Assembly: GCA_020726505.1 (NCBI GenBank)
Contig: JAHLEZ010000053.1
Location: forward strand, 60,603 to 124,602
DNA: 64,000 bases
Reading direction: 5' to 3'
From: Leptodontidium sp. MPI-SDFR-AT-0119
Taxonomy: Eukaryota; Ascomycota; Leotiomycetes; Helotiales; Leptodontidiaceae
Made by a program: the position numbers and the translations under genes. The notes under the pieces were generated by a model. It did not search any database, was not told the DNA's origin, and saw only the letters and a program-made list of their open reading frames with translations. Below, piece by piece: positions 46,969-58,924 of the stretch. The stretch's first letter is position 1, and the number at the start of each line of letters is the position of its first letter.

Positions 46969-48360
46969 ATGTCGGTAAGAGTTTACCTTATAAGGGCAAG
47001 TGTTAAGCGAAGTATTTGGCGAAGGAGTCCTTAGTACTAGTAGTACTCCTAAAGTATTTAAGTTCCCTCTTAGTGTAACGTATAATTTAACTGTCTTGTT
47101 TCTTTTAGTAGCCGTAAAAGACTTTTCGTTAAGCGTCGATAACTAATTGACGTATTAAAGTAACGTGTACTTATAAATAACCTTAAGAGTATTATCTCTA
47201 AGGACCTTAAATAGTCGTTCGCGGGCCTATTTAAGTGCGAGCTTCTCTTGTACTGCCTTAATAAAGTTAATAATCGCCAAGGGGCCCTTAACGTCCGGGA
47301 TATTATATAATAAAGCATCTTAGTAGGCTAATCGCCACTCTTAAATCTACACCTTAAGATTAACTCGTCTTATTTTAACAATTTCGAGCTTCTCTTTATA
47401 TTTAGCTTAAGCTTTAGTAAGGTTACTTGTTTCTAAAGGGGCGTAGTCTCTCTTTAATACTTTAAGGAGTATCTATAAAGTCTAAGATCGTGGGTCGTTT
47501 AATTCGTTCGTTATCTTATTAAGTTACTCTTTTACTTTCTATTCCTCTTTAATCTCACACTCCTAAATAACACTTTAGTAAATCGAAGGATTAACCGTCT
47601 CTTAAATCCACTTATATACTGCCTTATAGGCCCGAGCCTTTTCCGACTATTATACGTGTTTTATAGTATACTCCCTTATTAAGGTAATATATATTAAAGT
47701 AATTATAGTAACGTTAAATAATATAAGAGGTATTACACTTAGTTTAAGTCCCTTAAGCTCAGGTGCTTATTAGTCTTTATCCCACTTTACTTGCTCCTTA
47801 AAGTTAAAATCGAGAGCCTTCTTATCTTATTATGCCTTTACTTAGTCGATCGTTTGTACTTAAGGCTCGTTTTCGAGGATATTTAGAGCGACCGGTAGTT
47901 CTAGATTAACTAAAGTCTATACCTTGTAGAAGATATAAAAGGATTTAAAGGCTTAATATTATAGGGTCCAGGTTTGCCTATCGTAGTTAAGCGGCGTTTG
48001 ATTATTAAAAGAGGAGACTAAAGTTGAGTCTATTATAACGAAGAGAGGGTTACTCTCTCGAGGGTTCAATAGATTTATTAAAGAGGAGAAGAGAATATCA
48101 AGTACAGGTGCTTGATTTACCCTTTTCTAGAGAGGTTAAAGGGGAAAATAGCAGTGTAAACTACACTTGTTAATAAGTAGAAACGCCGACATTATTCGTC
48201 ACCTACTAATCTTACGTTAATAGCTCTACTTAAGTCTATAGAGCACAAAAGGAAGAATACTAACTTAATAGCTTTGTCACGGGGCTTATAACTGTAATAT
48301 AGAAGTAAAGTAAAGCCTTGTGATTAACGTAAGTTAAATTAAAGTGATTAATTATTAATT
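46969..48360 (-). pseudogene. Old Copia element: gag (minus strand, part 2)
   Basis: Minus-strand reading includes DARERLFKVLRDNTLK-like sequence and, next to the junction, a zinc-knuckle start (NTCPYKVNSYRH) whose remaining residues (KVIECYKL) lie across the younger Copia at 39.4 kb. This shows that 46,969 onward is the upstream half of the same old Copia gag. The short frame at 47,070-47,318 is in a shadow frame. The 5' end of the element, near 48.3 kb, is not resolved; no LTR was recognised. Confidence 0.55.
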
Positions 48361-48377
48361 AAAATACATAAGGAAAT

Positions 48378-48400
48378 CAGGGGAACACGTTGTTCCCCTG
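48378..48400. repeat. Perfect 9-bp palindrome arms with 5-bp loop
   Basis: CAGGGGAAC, acgtt, GTTCCCCTG. It stands out as unmutated GC-rich sequence immediately before the coding part of the plus-strand Copia, and may be a functional leader or primer-site structure. Confidence 0.7.
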
Positions 48401-51400
48401 AAAGCGGTATACGCCATGGCAGAATCCAAAACTAGCATAGCGCACAACTAACCGAGCATCAGCCCGTGCCTGTACGACAAGAAGAGTATTGCGATTAGTT
48501 TTTTATTTAAAATAATATTACTTTCAGCGGAAGCGACGATGCGTTATATAGCTTAAATAATAATAGCGACGACTTTACTGAATTATTCTTTTACGGCGAT
48601 ATATTAAAAGAAGACGCCGAGATTATAATTACGGAACTCGCGAACTAGGTTTTATTTTACGCTAGATTCAGAAAGCAGAAAACCCCAGAATCTCTTGCTA
48701 AAATAACTCTGACTTGTTATAGTAATCAAATCTTTCGTGGCATATTAATTGATACAGGAGCAGCACGTAAATTAATTATAAGTTATAACTAGTACTTAGC
48801 TTACAATAAGCTATATCTTACAGAAATTAACGAATCCATGACGATTAGCGTTAAATTCGGCATCGGCGATATTACTTTTATTAGCTTTATCGATATTAAT
48901 ATATTAGTTAAGTAACTCCGATTCCACGTATTTAATATAAGTATATTATTCTTACTTTCTCTCGCGGATATGAATAAGAACAAGCTTTTTTTTAATAATT
49001 TAACGAATATACTTCGCAAGGAAGATAAATAGAGAGAAGTACTTATTAACCGACGTTTTAATTACTTTTAGCTTTTCTGGGACGAGTTATTTCATACTTT
49101 TCTTACAGATTTTATTGAATAAGACGAATGTTATTTTACAGAACTAGAATTACGCTGCTTTTATAAGCGTTTCGGCTACCTTTTTGTTAAACGCTTTTAG
49201 AAGCTCTTTAATAGAGCTGGCTATAACGTAAACACAAATGCGCTGAAGTATATTATTAAATATTATAAAGAATGCCAGAAGCACGACAAATTACTAGGCA
49301 GATTTTGCTTTATTTTACGAGATAACGCTGATTTTAATTATTATATGTATATTGATATTATTATAATTAACGGCTAAAAGGTTTATATTATTGATTAATT
49401 AACTCGTTTTTAAGCCGGCAGATAGCTAAAGAATATAACCGCAGAGCACGTATAGGATAAAATCAAGGAATACTAGATTAATACGTACTTAGGACTGCTA
49501 AATATACTCGTATACGACTAAGGACTTTAATTTGTTAATAGCGAATTTAATTAATACGCTACTTCTATAGGAATTATAATAAAGCCTGTACTTACGGAAG
49601 CTTATTATTTAATCGGTTAAGTTGAACGTTATTATATTATTCTAAAGCGTATTTACGATATTATTAAATCAGAATCGCTAGGTTTATTAAAAGAAAGCGT
49701 ATTATAAACAGCTCTTAAGGCAGTTAATAATATAGTAGGACTTAACGGCTTAATACCAATATTACTCGTATTCGGCGCCTTCTCTCGTATAATAACAAAT
49801 AATATTTTATTAAAGACAGTATTAGAGAGAACTACTGCATATAAGAAAGCTATAGTAAGGGCTAGAGAGCTTAACGCGCAGCTACAGGTTAATAAGGTAT
49901 TACATACTCGTAACAGACCAGATATAATAGCTGTAAAGGACTTACTAATTCAGTCCTTAGTTATGACGTATAGAAAAAAACCCGGAAAGAAGAGCAGCGA
50001 ATGAACAGGATTATATACGCTATTAGTAATATAAGGAGAGAATTATATTATATAAGTTAATAATAAAGCCGTAACTTTATAATTAATATTTGTAAAATTA
50101 TTTTTATAAGAATTGTAAGATAATAAAGAGCTAGTATACGAAGAATATTAAGAACTAAGAGGCATCGAACTAATACAAGAGAATTGCTAGGAATAATATC
50201 CAGAGTTAAACGGCGATATTATAATAGTTGATACGACTCTTGAATTTATACTTTTACGTCGTAGAAGTAGACTACGTGTTATATAATATGATGCTATAGT
50301 ACACGTAAATAAAGAGCTAAATTACGAGTATTCGCGTTAAAAGAAGATTAACGGATTATTTAATAACTAGACCTTTGAGTTTATGAATTATTGCGATATT
50401 CCCGTCGGTATTAAAATATTTAATTTACGCTTTGTCGACGAAGTAAAAGACGCAGGCATATTAAATACTTATAAGAAATTAAGACTTATTGTTTAAGTAT
50501 ATAATAACGAAGGAACAATAATTATACTAACTTAATCTCTAATAATTCAACGCATAAGTTAGAGAATTCTATTTTACTTAATAGTAATATTCCTCAAGTA
50601 TAAGCTTTACTTTCGGGACGTAACTTAAGTATACGTATAATTAGATATAGAGCTTATTCGCGAAATTTACGTCCGAGTACTAAAAAGCGTACCTTAATAG
50701 GAAAAATGTTTCTTCCGCGTTAGAAAGCTATTATATGGAGTACCGGAATCAGGAAACTATTAGTATAATATATAGCACAAGTACCACGAGGTTAAATTAA
50801 ATACCAAGAACTTAACGTTCGACTTTTGCCTTATATACGTAAATAACGGAATTACTTTCGGTATCGTCAGTTTATAAATAAATAATATACTCTTTCTGGC
50901 AAATAATACTTTTGTAGCTAAAGAAGAAGAAAAGCTAGTAAAGTTAAGAAAGAAAGCAAAGCTACGAGAAGAACTTACGAAGGACTACTCTTTTAAATTT
51001 AATAAAGGAATAATAACCTTTTATACCGACGGAAGTATATATTCGGATCAGGTAAGATAAACGAAATCTTTATAACTCGTTTAAGAGAAACTAATAGATA
51101 TAACCGGCACAAGAAGCAAAGTTATTAAAAACGTAATACTAAAGGAGTAATATATCGTATGACGAGCCCAAGCGGCCTATCTTAGTATTATAATATAACC
51201 TGAGGCCGCGTTTGATTTATTACGTGTAGCGCAAGGAACTGATATTCAGTATTATTATATTAAAAAGCTGAATAAGAGACTTTAATAACAGAAAGATAAT
51301 AGTAGTAAAGGCTTACGATTCGTTAAATTAAATACTGCTAGTATACAAATAACTGTATTCACAGACGGAAGCTTTGCTAATAACGCTAACTAAAGCTCGC

Positions 51401-51850
51401 AAATTAGCTTCGTTATTATCGTTATAGACGAAGACGGAAAAGTGAATATTCTCTATTAGTTAAGCACGAAATGCAAGAGAATCACTCGTTCCGTACTAGC
51501 TTCAGAGCTGTTTGCGATGAGTAACGGATTTAATATAATATCAGTTATTAAATTAACTTTTAAAGTTATACTGAATATATATATTCCGTTACGTATTTAC
51601 ACGGATTTAAAGTTAATGTACGATTGCATTGTTAAGTTAGGTATAACATAAGAAAAGAGACTAATAATTGACCTTATGTGTCTCCGACAGAGTACGAATA
51701 AAGAGAGATTGACAGAATCGATTAGATTAACGGAACTAGTAACCCGGCTGACGTTATCATAAAGTCAAAGGCTTATTTAATATTACATAAACTAATTAAG
51801 ACTAATAAGTATAACGTTAAGTTAACTGAATGGGTAGAGAAAGGGGCAAG
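48400..51850 (+). pseudogene. Copia gag-pol remnant (plus strand), moderately mutated
   Basis: Read through stops, the plus strand gives: protease GILIDTGAARKLI (48.75 kb); GAG-pre-integrase-like FKRFGYLFVKRF; integrase DNADFNYYMYIDIIIINGQK-like (49.33 kb); reverse transcriptase FFRVRKLLYGVPESGNY (50.73 kb) with INNILFLA for the catalytic box; and RNase H VFTDGSFANNAN (51.36 kb), RITRSVLASELFAM and a KRLIIDLMCLRQS tail (51.66 kb). This is the complete Copia order. The stops are mostly Gln or Trp positions. The start near 48.4 kb lacks an obvious gag, and LTRs were not identified on either side, so the element is probably 5'-truncated. Confidence 0.8.
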
Positions 51851-52150
51851 TTCTTAAAGAAGAGTTGCTGGTGTGTGAATAATAATATTTATATTACGAC
51901 GTAAATACGAAGGACGGAAATATAAGGGTTGTATGTCGCAGAGAGGGTAGAAGAGAGCACTCGACGCTAGCCGTTTTAGGGACTAGCCCATAGCAAGAGC
52001 TTTATATAAGAGCTCTTGTCGATACTATAAAATAGCTCTTTAGACTTTACTAAATATATATACAATTACAGATTTTGTATCGTGTATAAAAGCCTTAAAG
52101 AATTGCAATAAGTTATTACTTATTACAGGAGTTTAAGTAATATAGTGCAA
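51850..52150. other. 3' part of the plus-strand Copia
   Basis: No gene. Low GC, with an aagagctttatataagagctctt hairpin near 51,995 that suggests an LTR-like promoter or terminator. It ends where the unmutated island begins. Confidence 0.4.
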
Positions 52151-52870
52151 TCAATAATTTATCTTTGGGTTGTACTTTTTTTTCTCCTCTTTTTCTTTCT
52201 TAGTTGGGACATGGCACTGGTGGGAAGACGGAGATCGCAAGATAGGGAGGAGGGGGAGGGCCCCCGTGGTGCAGGACAACCCCTGGAAAAGTGTGTTTAC
52301 GGCAGTTGAGGGGATAGAAGAATCAACTGCCAGGAGTGAAGGTACGACAGAACTTGGAAGCCTCGTCAACTTGAGACTTCAAGCATTGGACCAGCAGGTC
52401 ACAGAAGATTTCTAAAATTCCATACTTTTGCCAATTTCGAAGGCTTCGCATGAGCCGCTGGCTGGCACCCATGTTTACCTAACTTGAAGGAGGTGATGGG
52501 GGTTATTCGGCTGGCGACACGGTGAGGAAACTGATAAAGAGTTCCTTCTAGATTACTGTTTAGGCCCGGCCCGTGGTGGGGGTTCGCCGGCAAGTGATTA
52601 TGACGTTAGAACGGGGCTTAACGGACTCTTCGGCGCTTCGGTATTCAGGAACTGCGGATCGTGGCCGTCGTATCTGCATAAAACTCTGGCTATATACAAG
52701 CGCCTCCCCCTATGTACCATATTACCTTCCATTCATATGGGTATCCGAAAACGTCCAAAGCCGGGTATCTAATGCAAATCCAACCAAAATCAAAAACCAC
52801 ACTCCGCCCGTGAAGATAGATCAATCGAAGACATCATCCCAGTTGACACCCTAAGCATCGTATAACCGCT
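52150..52870. other. Left part of the unmutated island, no supported gene
   Basis: Base composition returns to about half GC. Short plus-strand frames (52,170-52,415 and 52,573-52,854) have no recognisable domain and no good intron signals. This is probably the 3' flank of the patatin gene. Confidence 0.5.
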
Positions 52871-52872
52871 TA

Positions 52873-54755
52873 TTACCATGGCCCAACGGGAAACTCTGGG
52901 TTCCGGCGACACTCATTGAGCCTGGTCTCGATCTGCCCCTCATCCTCCTCAAGCGAATGCTTGTCTTGGATATGAATTTTCATCTCGTCTCGAGTTTTAG
53001 TACTCGTTCGCTCTCGTCTAGAACCATCATCAATTCCACAATCATTGACATTGCATTCATAGCTGGTACCACAAGCAAATCGCTCCCACTGGCCCGGGAA
53101 GTTGGTGATGCGGTCTCGACGCTCGTCGACGAGCTGTTGGGCAAGGGCTAGCAGCTGCCGCTGGACTTCCTGCTTCTTCAACTCAGCCTCTACACATGCC
53201 CTGATAGTAGCAAAGGTAGCTGGTTTGTATTCATCGAGCTTCATCTTTCCCAACCCTTCTTCCACGTTGAACCGGAAGTATCGGAAAACACCTGGCATAT
53301 TTGCGAAATGCGTTACGTAGTCTCGTATTCTCCCATGTGTTTCTTCACAGTCAGTGATTTTCCTTTTCCCAGTCTGGAACCACCCTTCAAACCGCTTTAC
53401 TTGCCTGCGAATATGCCATTTGTCCATGAATCTTTCCTGACGTTGGGATCGAGGTTCGCGCCGCCCTGTGCCAAAGCTCGCAACCACTTCAATCACATGA
53501 CCGTGGATCTCTCGTACTTCTTGGATTGCTTGCTCCGTTGGGTTGTTGAGGCCATCTGCGCCATCCGTATAAATCTTACCGTCGATGACTTGGGGACGGA
53601 AATACATTGGTGCAGCGCTTGTTGCTCGACACACTTTGTATATCTCGTGGTTCATCGAATCCGCGAAGTTAAGGGGATCTCCAATCCCTTTGAGGTCCTC
53701 TCTTTTTATTCCGTAGGACCTGAAAATGTACGGTCCCTTACTACTCCCATCTGGTCTCTCTTCTTTTGCACATACTGCCCTACATTTTCTGTCAGCTTTG
53801 TTCTTTCGTGTATCTTCAGCTGCTTAGCATACGTGCGACATAAATCCCCCGGAGAAGGGAAGTTTTTGAATCTTTCTCCGGTGTCCCCAGTCCTGTATTG
53901 TTTTGGTGTCTTTAATTCTGTGAGTGTCTGGATTGCGTCCACCAATGGCGCTTTATGGTGTCTGTCGTGTAAAAGGCCGAACAAGCCGAACCGGCGAGGA
54001 TCCTGGAAGATGGCGGTGCCGATGACCTCGTACTGCTTTATGCATTGGCCAATGGACATTCGCCAGCGCGAAAGCATTACTGCAATTAGCCTACGTGCGA
54101 CTGTTAGTCTTTGATTAAATCCGTCCTCTTGGTCAAACTGACCCGCCAGTGCTGGTTCCAAACATGTAATCTGTGATGCCAGTAAGCCACCGGCCTAACT
54201 GTCATGACTTGAACTTACCGAAATAGTGGCAGGGCAAGAAGTTTGATACGAAGGAGCCATCATTGTCCTCGTCGAACCCCGTGACCACTGTCGTGGGTAT
54301 CGGTGGCTTATGGCCAGGGAAGAAACTGTTGTCATCCTTTCGCACAGAGTGGGAGCGCTCAAGGATCCCGATTTGGAACATGAGCGCACGTATCATAAGT
54401 GCTGTCGCATACCCACGAATTCCACCTCCATCTATGAAGCAGTCAGCTCGTCTTGTCCACTGTGGAATGGCACATGCCTACCACAAGTCAAGATGTTTCT
54501 AGTTCTCCAACGAGGAGGCTCTCTCGACGTTCTGTCCGATGCTGAAGCCTCTTGTAACTCTTGTTGGTTGCTTGCCGTCCAAGGGAGACCGGGAGATGTG
54601 TCTTCTCTCTCAAACCCTTCAACTTCGGAATCATCCTTTCCGTTATTGGGACTCGTGATAGAAGTTGACCCAAGCGGTTGCGGCTCCGACTCATTGGATG
54701 AGGCTTTCTGGGAATTTGGAGCAACGCTCAACCGGCCACTTCCTTCTTCTGTCAT
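52873..54755 (-). CDS. Patatin-like phospholipase, five exons, apparently intact
   Basis: Joining exons 54755-54482, 54431-54219, 54170-54143, 54090-53776 and 53719-52873 gives 558 codons plus stop. Introns are 50, 48, 52 and 56 nt, with donors GTAGGC, GTAAGT, GTCAGT and GTATGT; the third has a perfect GACTAAC branch site. The spliced protein has a low-complexity N-terminus (about 85 residues), the oxyanion-hole motif DGGGIRG (92-98), the nucleophile elbow GTSTGG with Ser169, and the DGA Asp329 followed by NNP: the full Ser/Asp dyad of patatins (lipid acyl hydrolases). Residues from about 485 include Cys and HIHIQDKH-type His that resemble a C2H2 finger. There is no signal peptide or membrane segment, so it is likely cytosolic. 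In fungi such genes can be standalone or cargo of large mobile elements. No stop or RIP damage is seen. Confidence 0.88.
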
Positions 54756-55731
54756 TGCGCAACGCTAAGAACAGTTCCAGCTCCAAAACATCATCGGGTA
54801 AGGCTGTCTTTTTAACGTCCGCGGCCTCCATCTTTCAGTCCGTTGAGTCTGAACAACTGAAATGAGGTTTTCAGCCACCACCTGAGGCCGTGCAAGGCCG
54901 ACTCTCAGTGTGTTCCACAATGGGAATGAGAGGCCCGCCCGGTGGAGGGTCATCTGCGCGTTCTATTCCTCCATGTCTCAGCCGAGTTGATGGCAGCAAC
55001 CTTCACCGAGTCTTGAGTTTAATCTAGTGGCATGGCCCGAAATATCCCAAGATGGGATGATCAGTCTCTTCAATCGTGACTGCCGATCTTATGATGCGAC
55101 AGGTTTATCCTTTGATCATTTTTTTCCATGGGCTCAATCTGTGTGTTTTGTATTGCTCTATTTTCTTTTTCGTATCTTATTCATAGTTGTGAGCCGTACT
55201 GTAGGTAGGCACGGCGTGCAAAATAGCTCAGCTCGGGATCAAAACGCGAGCTCATCGAGCCTTACGATTAACGATCGTAATCTAGCAAGTCGCTAACTTC
55301 GGGCCAAAAGCAAGCTCTCGTACAGGAGGCTTTTCAGCCACATAGACGGGAAATCCGTCGATTGTGCCAATTGTTTCGATTTTGTGGCTGCATTATTCCG
55401 CCTCGAGGGCTATAGTGCGATTTCTATTGGGTGCGTGTTACCTCAGCGTTTCCACTGCCCCCCTTGCATTTAACAAGGCTCGCCTCACTTTGACGGAAAC
55501 ACGCAGCCGCGGCGGTTGAATGGATCCACGAGGGAATTGTTTTGAAAAGGAAAGTCCACTTGGTGTGGGCCATTCTTCGTCTTCTTCCATGGAAAAGAAC
55601 CCAAGGCATGCTGTCAGGCAACTTGTCAGTGCAACGGAGGGTATAAGGAACCCCTCTCCAAAGACGCACGTCACCATCCCGGACATTCAACGATCCTTAC
55701 GACTAGCTGCCGAACGCTGAAGTCTAAAACG
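54756..55731. promoter_or_regulatory. Divergent intergenic region between two genes
   Basis: About 1 kb separates the start of the minus-strand patatin gene from the plus-strand coiled-coil gene, so it should hold both promoters. A CT-rich stretch (tgtattgctctattttctttttcg) near 55,140-55,170 and TATA-free sequence are seen; no operator could be defined. The short frames here are chance. Confidence 0.5.
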
Positions 55732-56654
55732 ATGGAGGCTCGAACACAGTCCTCAGGACATCTTTCAGTACCATCTCCAACCAAACCTCCTCAAGACACC
55801 ATACTCGAAGCGCACTCTCGAGGTGTTGAAGGCCAAGGACCAGCAGAGTCCAAGAGGAGTCAACAACTATCACTATGGAAGCAAGCGCGCACCACGGCTG
55901 AGAGACGCCCATTGATCAACCAACTACTTTCGATAGACTTCTCGCAGACAAACTACAGCAAGGAGAAATACAGAGAGTATTGCAAAGCTCTCCAGGACAG
56001 CGCAGAGGATCTCAAGGCGGAGAATGCACAACTCCGCTCCCGTTACCACAAAAAAAAGTCGCATGCATCGACCACAAGCCAAACTGTGACTGGCAACCCT
56101 CTAGATCTAGGAATTCTTACAGTGGACATACCGGAGGATGAGATCGTGGTAGCCTTCAGTCCGCCGGATAACAAGCTCATTGTATTGAAAGGAAAAGAAC
56201 TTCGTAAGTGGTGACTTCACCCATACGCGCACAACATCCATTGCTTATACGTTATTCCCATAGTCTCAACAGATTCAAACTATGTCAAGGTAACTCTACC
56301 AAGTTTCCACTGGCTTGGGACGAACTCCCTCTTCCTCTACTTCGGCGACGCAGAACCTCAAGAGCTCTCGACTCCTTTGGCGAAACCTCGTACCTTCATT
56401 CTATCTCGGAAACAGCTCCAGTCAACTCCTACGCAGGAACTCAAAGAAATCCGAACTATAAGTCTGCGGAAATTGGGGCTCAACATCACGATGAAATGGA
56501 TCAGGGGTCAGTTGCAGAGCATCTATGTTCTTGCACCTGGGCCAAGACCTGCACATACGCCGCAAATGGTTCTTTCTTCGTTGGCATGAAGGATAAGTTT
56601 CTGTCCTGCCCTGATTGCAATCACTCTCGCTGTACTCCGTGCTCCTACCTCTAG
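55732..56654 (+). CDS. Hypothetical coiled-coil protein with a possible Cys-rich C-terminus
   Basis: Start MEARTQSSGHLSVPSPTKPP at 55732. Residues 45-110 (KRSQQLSLWKQARTTAERRP, then YREYCKALQDSAEDLKAENA) form a charged helix likely to be a coiled coil. The unspliced frame stops at 56214, but a GTAAGT donor at 56204 with acceptors at 56263 or 56272 (60 or 69 nt) suggests a second exon. With that canonical donor the frame ends at 56589 without a motif. Using a weaker donor at 56208 leads into the frame ending at 56654, which carries CSCTWAKTC ... SCPDCNHSRCTPCSYL, a plausible zinc ribbon and the more protein-like option. I recognise no family. It is divergent from the patatin gene and equally free of RIP; which second exon is used is open. 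Confidence 0.5.
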
Positions 56655-57480
56655 TTTTCCTTTCACACTTTGGTATACTATGAAAGTTTTTTGAGATAAA
56701 GGGATTAGGCCCTTTACCTAGGACAGAGGTAGTTTTTGATACCCTCCTGCGACATAGTCGCTGGATAATGATTTCCTGTATCTTTTCTAGAACCCCTCCT
56801 CTCACTCAGTGATCCGCTCATCGTGTGTATGATCCAGCTGACATCCTGTTTGGATGTCCAAGGTCGGCCTTAAATATAACCAACCAATCGCAAGCGCTTA
56901 CTGTATGTAGCCCGTGCAGCCTGCAGTCAATAAGGCGTATTGGCGTTTCAGAATCTCCAATCACATCCGAGAAAGAGGGTCAGATACTTCTATCCACACC
57001 TTCAAAGAATCGTGGCTGTTTCTTGCTGACGAATTGAGACATGTCAGCGAAAACTAAGACATATACGGCTTTCCCCGTGGGATTCCACCACACCGATATT
57101 TCTTTTTCTGACTCGTAACCAGCTGATCATAGATGCCCAACTACTCGGGCCAGAGCCCAGTCATGCTGCACCAGGAAACATGCCCAACCAGGTACGGTTT
57201 GTTCTCAGCCTTCGCATGCAAATGCGGTCTGATCAGGACGAGGCTCGGCAATAAAAGCGGGATACGCCGCTACTTACTACTTCGTAGCAGTAACTATTCC
57301 GTCAAGACACTAGGTTCTTGGCAATGCAAAGTAATGTTGCTTCAGAAATCCCCTGACCTTATTCCCAGCGGATTTACCTGGCACCGCTATACAAAATCAA
57401 GCGAGGCACGGTCCTTCCGTCCTTACTTTTCGAGGGATCGCAACAAGCAAACTCCGATTATTAATAACCGTATTTAAAAT
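56655..57480. other. Right part of the unmutated island, no firm gene
   Basis: Two short plus-strand frames, 56,825-57,037 and 57,133-57,477 (MPNYSGQSPVMLHQETCPTR), have no recognised domain. The second contains CPTRYGLFSAFACKCG and could be part of a small spliced gene, but nothing decides it. GC content falls sharply after about 57,470. Confidence 0.35.
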
Positions 57481-58155
57481 AAAGTTCGCAGCTTAAGAAC
57501 TCTCATAACTTTAATAAAAGTTCTTTTTAAGAATTTTATTAAAATAATAACCCTTGTATTTAAACAAAAAATACCTCAGAAATCTAGGGAATTCTTTCGA
57601 AAAAACTAAATGCGTTAATTATACGTTTTTAAATTTCAAATCGAGTAAAAATTATATAAATTATAACGTAAAATATGACGCTTGCCCTAGGAAGATGACA
57701 GTCACGTGTAACGGAAGCCTTATATATTAATACGAGGGGAATATATAACGATATTAAGTATTAACTTAAAATTAATAACTACAGAATAAAGAAGGTATAG
57801 AAAAAAGAGCTTTAAATATAAAAGAAGTAGCAGTTTTAACTTGTTTTATCTCGGTTATTCTCGCTTTCTAGTAGTAATCTAGGTATATTAGAAATTAGTA
57901 ATAAAGCTATTAATATTAAATGTCGTTAGGCGGTGGAAATAAGAGATGCGGAGCTGTGCTAGAGCCGCTAATTGTTATATTACTTCTTTCTCTTGAAAAA
58001 GCTCGTCCTCGAGCGTTAGTTTATTTCATTATCGTCGTTAAAGTCGTCGTAATTATTTCTGTTATTTTCTTATATTTTAATTTATTAAAATAGCTTTATA
58101 AGAGGTCTTACTTACTTCTAGTTATTAAAATAAAAGTTTCTGATTTTATACGAAG
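57481..58155. other. RIP-like AT-rich tract, no gene
   Basis: Low GC with rare CA/TG. No domain could be read in any frame. Confidence 0.5.
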
Positions 58156-58157
58156 TA

Positions 58158-58922
58158 AGAGTTAGGGCCATTACTCCTGGCTCCCCTTAAGCGAGGGCGT
58201 CGGGAAACCCTCTATCTTTAGAATTTTACAACTTTTTCAAACTTTAATAATTCCTTTCAAAACTAAATATATAAATAAAGAATTATATATTATTAAATAT
58301 AATTTAATTAATTTTATGAATTTTATAATTAAGAGTTTAAATATTTACTACTTTATATAAGGGTATTAAAAATTTAAAAATATATTGTATTTAAAACCGA
58401 ATATTAAAATTGATAATTAATAATCTTTTATTTAAAAAAGAAAATATATTATAATAAATATAGTTTTAAAATATAAGTAAATTTGAACTTAAAATAATCC
58501 TGTTTTATATTAATATAAAAGTTTTAAATATATATAAATGTTAAATTATTAAGCGAAATATATTAAATTTTTATATTTTAATACATTTTTAAAAGTTTAT
58601 AATAATATAAGAAATTTATAATATAATATTAAATTTGAGTTTTTATTACAAAAACCTAGAAAATATTAGTAGTTAAAATAATTATAATATTGTATAATAT
58701 CTTAATATATTTATATATACTTATATATACTTATATATACTTATTTAATTCTTAGTTTTAAATTATAAATACTAAAATCTAATTAAATAAAAGAAAGATT
58801 ATTTATTATATTACATAATATCTCAATTTAAAGGGATTTTATTAAAGGTTTATAAAATTCTAAAATTTTAAATATTTGATACTCTCGCTTAGGGGGGGCC
58901 GGGAGCAATGGCCCCTAACTCT
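58158..58922. mobile_element. 765-bp TIR element, non-autonomous
   Basis: Inverted ends of about 40 bp: left AGAGTTAGGGCCATTACTCC, right (inverted) AGAGTTAGGGGCCATTGCTC, both continuing to a TAAGCGAG block. TA flanks both sides (58156-58157 and 58923-58924), as for Tc1/mariner-type elements. The interior is extremely AT-rich and has no coding capacity. Confidence 0.8.
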
Positions 58923-58924
58923 TA

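Noticed and set aside
54765..54953. Minus-strand frame upstream of the patatin gene as an additional exon
   Set aside because: The patatin frame has a good ATG at 54755 and no acceptor was seen that would join this frame in phase.
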